Assembly (NCBI RefSeq): GCF_017814975.1
Contig: NZ_JAGIQA010000025.1
Span: forward strand, 1-64,000
Direction: 5' to 3'
Source: Cupriavidus consociatus
GTDB lineage: Bacteria; Pseudomonadota; Gammaproteobacteria; Burkholderiales; Burkholderiaceae
Length of the DNA stretch: 64,000 bases
The notes under the pieces were generated by a model. That model ran no database searches. It saw only the letters and a list, made by a program, of their open reading frames with translations, and had not been told where the DNA came from. The translations under genes and the position numbers were made by a program. Positions 26,296 through 35,251 of the stretch are shown piece after piece. The number at the start of each line of letters is the position of its first letter. Within the stretch, counting starts at the first letter, position 1.

Positions 26296-27213
26296 ATGAC
26301 ACCTTTTCACGGCAAACTTCGCGCACGGCACCTTGAGGTTATCTTGTCAGTGTCCGATCTCGGTAATCTGTCACGGGCTGCGGACCAAATGCATATGACC
26401 CAGTCCGGTTTGTCTCGAGCCGTCGCGGAAGTAGAGGAAATCGTTGGCGGAAGGCTCTTCGAGCGAACAGCGAAAGGGATGACACCGACGGCGCTGGGCA
26501 CGGTGATGTGTCGGCACGCTGACCTTATTCTGAGCGACATGAGGAAGGCTGAGGCGGATTTGGCAGCGGTTGCTAGCGGAGGGGCTGGATCACTCTCCAT
26601 TGGATGCTTTTCCATGTTTGCCGGATGGCCTATTGCTGATGCGATCTTGAAGTTTCGGCGGGCAATGCCCGGCGTTTTGATTTCAGTGGAAGTCGGCTCT
26701 CATGAGACTCTGATTGAGAAGCTTGATACTGGAGCAGTTGACCTCCTTATCAGTCGAAATCCGAGGTTTCTACACGGCGAAACGTATCGAACCGTTGATC
26801 TTCTCGACGATGGGATCGCGCTAGCGTGCTCGGTCGCACACCCTCTGGCCAGTGCGAAAGTGACTCTCGAGGATTGCATCGGAGTTCCGTGGATTACATC
26901 TCCGCCAGGCAGCCATATGCGGGAATTGCTACTGAGTGAACTGCGGGAGAGGGGCCTGAAGCCGCCGAACTTAATTGGGGCTCTCTCTCTTGAACTCGGA
27001 CGTGCCCTAATGCTGTCGAACGACTACCTCTGGCAGTTGCCTGGAAGCGTTGCAAGACATCTAGCCTCCCGCGGGGAAGTAGTCATGCTACCTGTCTCGT
27101 TCACGCTAAAAACAGGACCGTTGTCTGCCATTTGGCGCAAGGATCGAAGCAGCACCCGTGTGTCAAGGGCATTTATCGTTACTCTGAGAGAGACCATTCA
27201 CGAGAACAGGTGA
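26296..27213 (+). CDS. LysR-type transcriptional regulator
   Basis: 305 residues from ATG 26296 (MTPFHGKLRARHLEVILSVS). The longer upstream frame is not coding. HTH: LSRAADQMHMTQSGLSRAVA. The effector domain includes LDTGAVDLLISRNP and a C-terminal LSNDYLWQLPGSV. Base composition is visibly less GC-rich than the flanking operons, like the three genes downstream. It is followed on the same strand by porin, permease and esterase genes and is their likely regulator. Confidence 0.85.
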   Translation: MTPFHGKLRARHLEVILSVSDLGNLSRAADQMHMTQSGLSRAVAEVEEIVGGRLFERTAKGMTPTALGTVMCRHADLILSDMRKAEADLAAVASGGAGSLSIGCFSMFAGWPIADAILKFRRAMPGVLISVEVGSHETLIEKLDTGAVDLLISRNPRFLHGETYRTVDLLDDGIALACSVAHPLASAKVTLEDCIGVPWITSPPGSHMRELLLSELRERGLKPPNLIGALSLELGRALMLSNDYLWQLPGSVARHLASRGEVVMLPVSFTLKTGPLSAIWRKDRSSTRVSRAFIVTLRETIHENR

Positions 27214-27418
27214 TTTGCTAGGCTCATTGTTGAAGGCCTAGGCGCCTATATTCGAATCTGGTCATGAGGGAAGCGCATAGGCCTTCTCAAACTCCGCATA
27301 TCTGGTTCCGCTCCTCCGCAACTAACATCGGTACATCTGTCTTCTTACTGAGGCAGATGTAATCGCTGCAGCTTCAACGGAATGAAGCGCAGTCCTATAA
27401 GAATAGGTGGAGGAGAGG

Positions 27419-28561
27419 ATGTACTTGGAGTCGACTAATGCGCGGCGTATTTCAAAAAATCGTGTATGTAATAACGGCAGATTTTTACCTGTGGTGCGCT
27501 ATCTAAGCGCAGCAGTTAGCCTAGTGGGAAGCATGTCGGCCCTTGCTGACGGTCTCACGATTAGTGGTCTGGTCGGGGCCGGCCCAACCTACACATCCAA
27601 TATTGCCGGTGGTGCCCGGTATGCGGTGGATACCGCGCCCAACCGCCCAAACTATCTTGCCTTCAATGGTTCCGAGTCACTGGGGGCTGATACATCTGCA
27701 TACTTTCGACTGTCCGGTAGATTCCTCGTCGATACGGGGCAGTTGCTTGGACAGCTTTTCAATGCCAACTCTATCGTTGGTATTCGTGGGCCTGCCGGGG
27801 ATGTGTCGTTTGGTTTGATGCGAGACTTCATGTTTGAGTATCTGACTGCCGGCGGTTTCAGTGGTGCATGGCACGGCGGACTTTGGGGTGCGAGTCAGGG
27901 TCCATTCACTAATTTCGGGGGGGTAAATATTGGCCCGTCCCCCAGTAGCAATTTCGACTACGACCGAACCAACGGCGAGATGTCTACAAACGGTGTCAAG
28001 TACACCAATCAGTTCGGTCCACTGAAAGTTGGAGCCATGTACGCGTTCGGGGAACGTCCTGGCTCAGTCACCAGTGGAAGCACCTATAGCATCGGTGGCC
28101 TGTATCAGTCAGGAAAGTTCGGCGCGACCGTCGCCTATACCGACTTTCGTGACGGCTCCACTCCGACTAGTACTGCCCACATCCGAGTATTGGGCGTAGG
28201 CAGTAAATGGAATGCGGACCGATGGACCCTTGCCGGAACCTATACTCGCAGTGACAACGTAAACACCGGGGGTGTAATCAACAACTATGGAATTGGAACT
28301 ACTTGGTCATTCGCTGAACGGTACATCCTTACGGCTCATTATCAATACATGACGGGAAACGCACCGCTCTTGGATAGGTATGCGCACCAGCTCTTGCTGG
28401 TAGCCGAAACTGCGTTGTCGAAGCGGTCTCGTTTGTATTTCCAGGGTGCCTATCAATGGGCAGGCGGGCAAGATGCGAAAGCGTGGATCAATGGTGCGAC
28501 TGGGCAATCCAGCACTTCGAGGCAAATGATTGCCGGGGTCTACCTCGAACATAGGTTCTAA
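27419..28561 (+). CDS. Gram-negative outer-membrane porin (Burkholderiales type)
   Basis: About 380 residues from ATG 27419 with GGAGAGG upstream. After an unusually long N-terminal region, a signal peptide runs to about residue 43 (AAVSLVGSMSALADG), and mature beta-strands begin LTISGLVGAGPTYTSN. Alternating strands end in GVYLEHRF, the terminal Phe needed for outer-membrane assembly. FRLSGRFLVDTGQL and NSIVGIRGPAGDVSFGLMRD are the porin domain's early strands. First of three co-directional genes; it would let the aromatic ester or acid substrate enter the periplasm. Confidence 0.85.
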   Translation: MYLESTNARRISKNRVCNNGRFLPVVRYLSAAVSLVGSMSALADGLTISGLVGAGPTYTSNIAGGARYAVDTAPNRPNYLAFNGSESLGADTSAYFRLSGRFLVDTGQLLGQLFNANSIVGIRGPAGDVSFGLMRDFMFEYLTAGGFSGAWHGGLWGASQGPFTNFGGVNIGPSPSSNFDYDRTNGEMSTNGVKYTNQFGPLKVGAMYAFGERPGSVTSGSTYSIGGLYQSGKFGATVAYTDFRDGSTPTSTAHIRVLGVGSKWNADRWTLAGTYTRSDNVNTGGVINNYGIGTTWSFAERYILTAHYQYMTGNAPLLDRYAHQLLLVAETALSKRSRLYFQGAYQWAGGQDAKAWINGATGQSSTSRQMIAGVYLEHRF

Positions 28562-28574
28562 CGTGGAACATAAT

Positions 28575-29918
28575 ATGACGCACGAACTGACCCACGCGAA
28601 CCCAGTCGATATTGGTGCCGTTCTTGACGGCCCTGCGACAGGATACAAGCGCACGGTTGTGGTTCTGATTTGTTTTGCAATCGTTGCCTTCGAGGGATTC
28701 GACGCAGCCATCATCGGATTTCTCGCGCCCCAGATTGCGGTCAGCTTTGACGGAGCGCCAGCCCAAGTCGCGACGGCAATCGCCGCGGGGATGCTCGGCC
28801 TCCTAATTGGATACATGGGAAGCGGCAGGATCTCTGATAGGCGGGGTCGGCGTCCTGTTCTTATTGCGGGCGCCCTTATTTTTGCCGCAGCTTCTATAGC
28901 GTCGGCCTACAGCAGTTCATTGCGCGAGCTTACGATATGGCGCCTGGTGACTGGGATTGGCATCGGCGCGGCAATGCCGGCGCTAGCGGCTCTTCTTGCT
29001 GAGATTCTTCCCTCCAGCAAGAGACCCGCGATGCTAACGGCCGTCTTCTGTGGATTCTTATTCGGGAGTGCTCTTGCCGGCATACTAACTGGTCAATTGT
29101 TCGAAAAAATTGGCTGGTCTGGAATGTTTATTCTAGGCGGGATAGCGCCGCTTCTATGCATTCCCGCCGTCCTTGTCTTTGTTCCTGAGTCTCCGAAGCT
29201 TCTAGCTGTCAGTGGTGCAGGCCAGGAAAAAGTGAAGTCTGCGCTTCGAAGGCTAGGTTACTCAGTTAGTGATGAAGCATGCTTCGACATTTCGTCCGGC
29301 CAGGATAGGCCAAAGCAGGGCAGTGTCTTGGCGCTATTTGACGCCAAGTTCCGTTGGACTACGGTTTTACTGTGGGCATTGACGTTCTTGATACTTGGTA
29401 GCTTTTATGTGATTGCGAGCTGGTTACCCACGTTGATAAGAGACGGTGGCGCAAATGTTGCAGCTGCATCGAAGACGGCGGCGCTCTTTCAATCTGGAGG
29501 ACTAGTTGGTGCGTTTGTTGCGGCTTGTGCCATACGAAAGCTCCCGCCCCTCAAGATCGTTTCGATTGCGCTTTTTTTGGGCGCAATGATGCCTCTTTGG
29601 GTGGCTTCGCCAAGCTCGACGCCACTATACGCCATCGGAGTTTTTCTGGCCGGCTTCCTGATTAGCGGTCCGATTGTCGTGATTAGTGCAGTTTCAGCCT
29701 TGGCATATCCGACGTCGGTTCGGAGCGTGGGTGTCGGCTGGGCGAGCAGCTTCGGGAGGCTAGGATCATTCGTTAGCGCGGGCTCAACAGGGTGGCTGGT
29801 GCAACTGGGGATTCCGCTCAACCAGTTAATCTCCTGCTTAACATTGACAGTATTGGCCTGCGCGCTACTTGCATTTCTTTTGTCTCGCGCGCTGCGCGGT
29901 TTGGGAGATATAAGCTAA
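28575..29918 (+). CDS. MFS transporter, aromatic acid:H+ symporter (AAHS) type
   Basis: About 447 residues from ATG 28575, 14 bases after the porin stop. A GTG at 28563 is also possible. AFEGFDAAIIGFLAPQI is the AAHS helix 1 signature with its acidic residues, and GSGRISDRRGRRPVLIAGAL the loop 2-3 motif. 12 membrane segments. The stop overlaps the esterase start (TAATG). Imports an aromatic acid by family analogy. Confidence 0.88.
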   Translation: MTHELTHANPVDIGAVLDGPATGYKRTVVVLICFAIVAFEGFDAAIIGFLAPQIAVSFDGAPAQVATAIAAGMLGLLIGYMGSGRISDRRGRRPVLIAGALIFAAASIASAYSSSLRELTIWRLVTGIGIGAAMPALAALLAEILPSSKRPAMLTAVFCGFLFGSALAGILTGQLFEKIGWSGMFILGGIAPLLCIPAVLVFVPESPKLLAVSGAGQEKVKSALRRLGYSVSDEACFDISSGQDRPKQGSVLALFDAKFRWTTVLLWALTFLILGSFYVIASWLPTLIRDGGANVAAASKTAALFQSGGLVGAFVAACAIRKLPPLKIVSIALFLGAMMPLWVASPSSTPLYAIGVFLAGFLISGPIVVISAVSALAYPTSVRSVGVGWASSFGRLGSFVSAGSTGWLVQLGIPLNQLISCLTLTVLACALLAFLLSRALRGLGDIS

Positions 29919-31402
29919 TGAAATTGATTGGACAATTCCCGGTGGTGACCGTAAATAGTGGGATGCTCCGCGGTTCGCTGAATGAGCGGGTATGCGCGTT
30001 TAAAGGGGTACCCTTCGGGGAACGAAAGGAGCCACATCGTCGCTCTTCAGATATCAGGCCACCTACGTCCTGGATCGGTGAGCTAGACGTTTCCAGACCT
30101 GGAAAGGTATTCCCTCAGCTCCGATCGAGATTGGCGGCCGTCATGGGTGACAGCATTGACACCAACTCGCAATCGGAAGATGCCTTCGTACTTAACGTCT
30201 GGACGCCTGTCAACGCTGATTCATTGCCTGTTTTTGTGTTCATTCATGGAGGAGGATTTGTATCGGGAGGGGGCTCCGCGCCCTGGTACGACAGCGAGCG
30301 CTTGGCGGGAGAGGGGAACATCGTTGTCGTTACTGTCAACTATCGGTTGGGCGCTCTCGGCCATTGTGTCGATGGAGATGATCCCTCAGGCGCGAACAGG
30401 CCGGTCCGCGATCTGTTACGTGCGCTGGAGTGGGTGCAGGAAAACATAGCGCAATTTGGTGGGGATCCAGGTTCCGTAACTGTTGGAGGCCAATCGGCTG
30501 GGGCATGGTACTCCTGGCTTCTCGGAGTCAGTCCTGCGTCCAGGGGCTTGCTTCGTCGGAATATCCTGCTCAGCCTTCCCATTGTGAACCCTATGGCTCC
30601 AGACGATGTGCTGACAGCGAGCCAGGAATTCCTCAAGTTGGCTAACGGTAAGTTGCTTGATTCCCTGTCTACGGAGGAGATTCTGACCGCGCAAGTCGCT
30701 CTTATGCGCTCCAGGATGGCGTTTGGCGAAGTTGCGGTGGGATTTCGACCGGCAGTCGAAGCTGGGGTAGTACCTGAGTGGCTTTTTGATTTCAGACGTG
30801 CGGCAAAGGAATCGCATATTGGCGAGACCTTGGTGGGTTCGACCGCGGAAGAGACCGCCAGCTTCATGTTTGTTGAGCCGTCGCTCGTCAATGCAGATGA
30901 AGAAACCGCGAGAGCTTGGTTTGCGAAGCGCTTTGGAGAGGATGCTCCCGGTATTTATGAAAAGCTCGCTCGGCGCCGACCACAACATACGCCATATACT
31001 CAGTTTGTTGATGCGAGCAGCTATATGATGTTCGGCATGGGGGTCGAGAAGGTCTCACAGGCGTATAGCGAGGCTGGCAAGGTAGTGTATCCATACTTCT
31101 TCAATGTCCAGACCGGTGTTCCGAATCTAATGAGCCCACATTGCCTAGAGCTTCCGTTCTTGTTTGGAAACAGGCAGGGCTGGGCAGATGCTCCAATGCT
31201 CGCCAATACCTCAATGGCGTTGTTCGAGCACATCGGAAAAGCTCTGCGAACGGCGGTTTGGGGGTTCGTGAGCGACGGCATCCCCAGAGCCACGTCGGGT
31301 CGGGAATGGCAGCGCTGCTCACTATCTTCCTCGTGGATCAACGAGTTCTCCGATGGTGGATTCTCAACGCGACGTTGGGAACCAGGATTGCTTCAGCGTT
31401 AA
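29918..31402 (+). CDS. Type B carboxylesterase (para-nitrobenzyl-esterase-like)
   Basis: About 494 residues starting at the ATG that overlaps the permease stop. Conserved features: oxyanion hole HGGGFVSGGG at 110-119, nucleophile elbow GGQSAGAW with Ser193, acid region VGSTAEETASF, and HCLELPFLFGN carrying the catalytic His. The family hydrolyses carboxylic esters. With the upstream aromatic-acid permease and porin, it most likely cleaves an aromatic ester. No signal peptide is evident, so it acts in the cytoplasm. Confidence 0.88.
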   Translation: MKLIGQFPVVTVNSGMLRGSLNERVCAFKGVPFGERKEPHRRSSDIRPPTSWIGELDVSRPGKVFPQLRSRLAAVMGDSIDTNSQSEDAFVLNVWTPVNADSLPVFVFIHGGGFVSGGGSAPWYDSERLAGEGNIVVVTVNYRLGALGHCVDGDDPSGANRPVRDLLRALEWVQENIAQFGGDPGSVTVGGQSAGAWYSWLLGVSPASRGLLRRNILLSLPIVNPMAPDDVLTASQEFLKLANGKLLDSLSTEEILTAQVALMRSRMAFGEVAVGFRPAVEAGVVPEWLFDFRRAAKESHIGETLVGSTAEETASFMFVEPSLVNADEETARAWFAKRFGEDAPGIYEKLARRRPQHTPYTQFVDASSYMMFGMGVEKVSQAYSEAGKVVYPYFFNVQTGVPNLMSPHCLELPFLFGNRQGWADAPMLANTSMALFEHIGKALRTAVWGFVSDGIPRATSGREWQRCSLSSSWINEFSDGGFSTRRWEPGLLQR

Positions 31403-31702
31403 TGCTGCGCCACTAACGCGACGCCGAGCAGGCTTGAGACATATCGCGCTCAATGCGCGCATACCAGTTCTCGACAGATTGAGCCAGAACGTGTGGGTTG
31501 GCGTGTTGTGCATGCGGACGTTGGAAGGGCTCTGGCGGCGTCGCAGCGAGCACACAGTTATGCCGGCTACCTCGCAGGCCAGACGCAGGCGAGCGTAGCC
31601 CAATCGAACCACTTCAAACCACTTCCATCTCTTATCGCGCCCCACGTTCTAATTCTGTCGAGGCAAAAACACTGGAGCGACGTTCGATAGGGCCGTTTGA
31701 GA
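31403..31702. other. Intergenic region between convergent genes
   Basis: 300 bases between the esterase and the AraC-family gene. Several short frames are open but none resembles a known protein, and no strong hairpin was seen. Confidence 0.4.
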
Positions 31703-32713
31703 CTAGATTCGATGCTTCTGCGTATCGCTCGGCAACTCGTTGAAGCGGCCCGCGTAGTACCCAGCGAAGCGGCCTAAATGCCCGAAGCCGTACTCCAGCG
31801 CGGTTTCAGTGACACCGGCGGCCGGATCGAGCAATAGCCTGGCGCGCACAGCGTCAAGGCGCGCGTTCCTCAGCAGTTCCATCGGCGAGATGCCGAAATG
31901 CCGTTGGCACAGCGCATTCAGCGTGCGCCCGCTGACGCCCGCGGCGCGGGCGAGATCTTCCAGCGAAACTGGGGCGCTCAGATGAGAGTCGATATAAGCC
32001 ACCACCGCGTCTATCTGCCGTATGCCGCGGTTTGCGGCTTCGGGCCCTGACAGCGCGGGCAGTCCCTCCTGCAACGACGCGGGCAGCGGCCGCGTGCCTG
32101 CCGGCTGGTGCATGAGCAGGAAAAGCGCCAGGTGCCTCTCGAGGTGTCCCACCCAGTCGGCGTGCATGGCCGTGCTGTCCGCGCACGAGATCAGGTTCAG
32201 CAGCGAATGGGCGATCAGTTCCCATTGCGCCTCCAGTGCGCGCGGCAGCAGGAAGCCGGAAGCCAGCAAGGCCGGCGAGCCGGGCTCGAGTCCGCCCGCC
32301 TCCTGCAGCAGGTCGTTTGGAACGCGGACGATGAACTGCTGGTTGCCGGGAGTCCAGCGCAGGCGGATGCGCGTCCGCGGCGATAGCACCGCTGTGCGAC
32401 CTTCGGCCACCCATAGCCGCTGACCGTCGCACTCGATTTCCGCGCCGGCGCCAAGCGAGGTGTGCACCAACGAGAAGTCTTCGAAGGGGCGCGCGCATAC
32501 CTCTACCTCCGGACCGTAGCGAAGCGCGTAGACCTTCAGGCTGTCGAGCTCGCCCTTGAACATGGCTGCGTCAGGTGCGCCGGATTTCCAGCGGAGCATG
32601 TGGTCGGTGAGTTCGCGGGCGACATGGTCATGCGCTTCCACGCGCACATCCGACTGGAACAGTGGCTTGCTATAGAGCGCGCCGAGCGCGGGGGTCCGTG
32701 GTGAAAGCGGCAT
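31703..32713 (-). CDS. andR: AraC/XylS-family regulator, probable AndR
   Basis: 336 residues from ATG 32713 (MPLSPRTPALGALYSKPLFQ). The open frame runs 160 codons further but that part is low-complexity and non-coding. N-terminal AraC-binding-like domain (about 40-200, with VRVEAHDHVARELTDHMLRW); C-terminal double HTH (LARAAGVSGRTLNALCQRHF and TALEYGFGHLGRFAGYYAGR). It is divergent from andAcAdAbAa, the arrangement known for andR in Burkholderia, where the AraC-type AndR activates the anthranilate dioxygenase operon. The name is given by context. Confidence 0.8.
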   Translation of the reverse strand: MPLSPRTPALGALYSKPLFQSDVRVEAHDHVARELTDHMLRWKSGAPDAAMFKGELDSLKVYALRYGPEVEVCARPFEDFSLVHTSLGAGAEIECDGQRLWVAEGRTAVLSPRTRIRLRWTPGNQQFIVRVPNDLLQEAGGLEPGSPALLASGFLLPRALEAQWELIAHSLLNLISCADSTAMHADWVGHLERHLALFLLMHQPAGTRPLPASLQEGLPALSGPEAANRGIRQIDAVVAYIDSHLSAPVSLEDLARAAGVSGRTLNALCQRHFGISPMELLRNARLDAVRARLLLDPAAGVTETALEYGFGHLGRFAGYYAGRFNELPSDTQKHRI

Positions 32714-33135
32714 TTTCTGTCCCCGTGTTCCGGATTCGCTTGATACGGCGCTACCTGATCCGGCTTCCTGTTCCGGCTTGGTGTGTCGGCCTCGCGTGTC
32801 CGGCTTTGTGGCGGTTTCGGTTGCCGGGCCGCCACGTCGAGAACTGCCGTGAAGACCCGCTCTGCTCCGGGAGGGTCGAGCTACCCCCTTTTTGATAGAG
32901 GCCATCTTGCCACAGGGCTGCCGGCATGGGTAGCGCCGCACGGCGTCGGCGTGCCGCACCTTCCTGAAACGGATAGCCGGCGGCAGCTTGCCTGCCATTT
33001 CCGGATGGTCCGCGTGGCGGTTGCGAGAAACGGACTGGCGCAGCGCGAAAGTCCACCGATTCCGGCTAGTGCCGCGGGGCAGCGGCTTTCTACACTCCGT
33101 CCATCCCAATATCAGACAACCCCGCGGAGACAGCC
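32714..33135. promoter_or_regulatory. andR-andAc divergent control region
   Basis: 422 bases without a gene. Two similar half-sites, TGAAACGGATAGCC (32965-32978) and ATTTCCGGATGGTC (32997-33010), are 32 bases apart, about three helical turns. They lie 125-170 bases before andAc. They are candidate direct repeats for the AraC/XylS protein but differ from the classical 21-base XylS spacing. Confidence 0.35.
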
Positions 33136-34413
33136 ATGTCAGACTCCCCACAGATGGCCGGGCACACAAGCAGCCGGCAAGTGTCCTTCCCACAGCCCGA
33201 CGGCTCGTGCGTTCCCTACAGTGTCTTCAGCTCGCAGGAGGTCTACGAGCGGGAGCAGGAGCGCATCTATCGCGGCTCCCACTGGAGCTTCGTCGCCCTG
33301 GCCTGTGAGATTCCCAATCTCAACGACTTCAAGAGCACCTTCGTGGGGGACACGCCCGTAGTGGTGACGCGCACGGCCAATGGCTTCGCCTGCTGGGTCA
33401 ACCGCTGTGCGCATCGCGGCGCCATGGTGTGCCGCGAGAAGTATGGAAACGCGGAATCGCACACCTGCGTCTATCACCAGTGGAACTACTCCTGCGAGGG
33501 CGACCTTCAGGGCGTGCCTTTCCGCAGGGGCCAGAAGCAGGGCACCATCACCCTGGCCGGCATGGCCAAGTCGTTCGATCCGTCCAAGAACGGCCTGCAG
33601 AAACTGCGCGTGGAAGAGTACCGGGGGCTGTTGTTCGCCACGTTCAGCAACGAGACGCCGCCACTGGCCGAGTACATTGGCCCCGAGATGCGCCCTTGGG
33701 TGGACCGCGTCTTCCACAAGCCGATCGTCTACCTGGGCTGCACGCGCCAGTACTCCAAGTCGAACTGGAAGCTGTACTTCGAGAACGTCAAGGACCCCTA
33801 CCACGCGAGCCTGCTGCACCTGTTCCATACCACCTTCAACATCTTCCGCGTTGGCATGAGCGCGCGCTCCATCCCGGATGCCACGCACGGACTGCACAGC
33901 CTGATCACGGTGACCAAGCCGAAGGTGGATACCAACACTGCTGCGGCCTACACCGACCAGAAGATCCGTTCGATGCAGGACGGCTTCGCGCTGGAGGACC
34001 CGTATGTACTGGGGCAGATCTCGGAGTTCGAGGAGGACTGCACCAACCACATCCAGCCGATCTTCCCGCAGCTCGTCATCCAGCAGATCCACAACACGCT
34101 GGTGGCGCGCCAGCTGCTCCCCAAGGGCCCAAACAACTTCGAGCTGGTGTTCCACTTCTTCGGCTACGAGGACGATACGCCGGAACTGCGCGAGCTGCGC
34201 CTGCTGCAAGCGAACCTGGTGGGCCCAGCGGGCTACATCTCGATGGAGGACACCGAGGCCACCGAGCTCGTGCAACGCGGCACCGTGCGCGACGGCGACA
34301 AGACCTCCTACATGGGCATGGGCCTGGATGCGCCGGACCAGACCAACAGCAATATCACGGAAAACCTGATCCGCCGCTTCTGGTCCGGCTATCAGCGTGC
34401 AATGGGGTACTGA
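33136..34413 (+). CDS. andAc: Anthranilate 1,2-dioxygenase large (alpha) subunit, three-component type
   Basis: 425 residues. Rieske [2Fe-2S] ligands C91-x-H93 (NRCAHRGAMVC) and C111-x2-H114 (CVYHQW). Mononuclear iron site DPYHASLLH with D220 bridging, H223 and H228. The four-gene order alpha-beta-Rieske ferredoxin-FAD reductase, divergent from an AraC regulator, is that of Burkholderia andAcAdAbAa and differs from two-component antABC. The enzyme deaminates and decarboxylates anthranilate to catechol. The downstream catechol dioxygenase supports the substrate. Homologous salicylate-type oxygenases cannot be fully excluded. Confidence 0.85.
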   Translation: MSDSPQMAGHTSSRQVSFPQPDGSCVPYSVFSSQEVYEREQERIYRGSHWSFVALACEIPNLNDFKSTFVGDTPVVVTRTANGFACWVNRCAHRGAMVCREKYGNAESHTCVYHQWNYSCEGDLQGVPFRRGQKQGTITLAGMAKSFDPSKNGLQKLRVEEYRGLLFATFSNETPPLAEYIGPEMRPWVDRVFHKPIVYLGCTRQYSKSNWKLYFENVKDPYHASLLHLFHTTFNIFRVGMSARSIPDATHGLHSLITVTKPKVDTNTAAAYTDQKIRSMQDGFALEDPYVLGQISEFEEDCTNHIQPIFPQLVIQQIHNTLVARQLLPKGPNNFELVFHFFGYEDDTPELRELRLLQANLVGPAGYISMEDTEATELVQRGTVRDGDKTSYMGMGLDAPDQTNSNITENLIRRFWSGYQRAMGY

Positions 34414-34414
34414 G

Positions 34415-34891
34415 ATGGAAAACAACCTGCAGCTCTGGATGGAACTGAGCGCGCTGCAAAGCCGCTATGTCCACGCCATCGACAACGACCTGCTCGAGAC
34501 CTGGCCGGGCTTCTTCACCGAGGATGGCACCTACACCATCATCTCGCGCGAGAACGCGGACCGTGGCCTGCCTGCGCCGATCATCCACTGCCGCAACCAG
34601 AAGATGATGCGCGACCGCATCGTCGCGCTGCGGCACGCCAACATCTACGAAGCGCACGGCTACCGGCATGCGCTGGGCGGGCTGGTGATCGAGTCCGCGA
34701 CCGAAGACGAGGTGCGCACGGTATCGAGCTATATCGTCGTCAACACCGGCGCGGCGGGCGACTCGGTCGTCTACCAGGCCGGCATCTACCGCGACACCGT
34801 CGTCAGGCAGGACGGCGCATGGCGCTACCGCGAAAAGCGGGTGGTCTACGACACCTCGCGCGTCCAGACCCTGCTGGCCACGCCGATCTGA
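34415..34891 (+). CDS. andAd: Anthranilate 1,2-dioxygenase small (beta) subunit
   Basis: 158 residues from ATG 34415, one base after the andAc stop. Cystatin-like beta-subunit fold: LWMELSALQSRYVHAIDNDL, then ETWPGFFTEDGTYTII, and a C-terminal GAWRYREKRVVYDTSRVQTL. Structural subunit of the alpha3beta3 oxygenase, with no cofactor residues of its own. Confidence 0.85.
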   Translation: MENNLQLWMELSALQSRYVHAIDNDLLETWPGFFTEDGTYTIISRENADRGLPAPIIHCRNQKMMRDRIVALRHANIYEAHGYRHALGGLVIESATEDEVRTVSSYIVVNTGAAGDSVVYQAGIYRDTVVRQDGAWRYREKRVVYDTSRVQTLLATPI

Positions 34892-34904
34892 GGAGGGCAT
34901 CATC

Positions 34905-35237
34905 ATGAGCCAATGGCACGACGTCGGCGGAGCCGACGAATTCATCGAGGACGAGCCGCGCGCCGTCGAGGCGGCGGGCGTGTCGATCGCGGTGTTCCGC
35001 GTCGGCGAGGAACTGTTTGCCCTGCACGACCTGTGCACGCACGAGCGCGTGCCCCTGTCCGAGGGCTTTGTCGAGGACGGCTGCGTCGAATGCCCGCTGC
35101 ACCAGGGCCTGTTCGACCTGCGCACCGGCGAGGCGCGCAAGGCGCCGTGCACGACGCCGGTCCAGACCTATCCGGTGCAGGTGGCGGAGGGGCGGGTGCG
35201 GATCCAGGTGCTGCCCGCCGTGGTGGCGATCTCGTGA
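34905..35237 (+). CDS. andAb: Rieske ferredoxin of anthranilate dioxygenase
   Basis: 110 residues. LCTHERVPLSEGFV and CPLHQGLFDLRTG supply C44-x-H46 and C63-x2-H66 of a Rieske cluster. GAGGAGGG lies before ATG 34905. Carries electrons from the FAD reductase encoded next to the oxygenase. Its stop is overlapped by a possible GTG start (GTGA) of the reductase gene. Confidence 0.87.
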   Translation: MSQWHDVGGADEFIEDEPRAVEAAGVSIAVFRVGEELFALHDLCTHERVPLSEGFVEDGCVECPLHQGLFDLRTGEARKAPCTTPVQTYPVQVAEGRVRIQVLPAVVAIS

Positions 35238-35251
35238 ACGGGGGCGTTGCC

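Noticed and set aside
33139-34425. 428-codon minus-strand open frame opposite andAc
   Set aside because: Exact antisense of a strongly supported Rieske oxygenase gene in high-GC DNA; its translation has no family motif.
34913-35251. N-terminal extension of the AndAa frame
   Set aside because: It is the shifted frame of the Rieske ferredoxin gene; real similarity begins at MHTEPTT.
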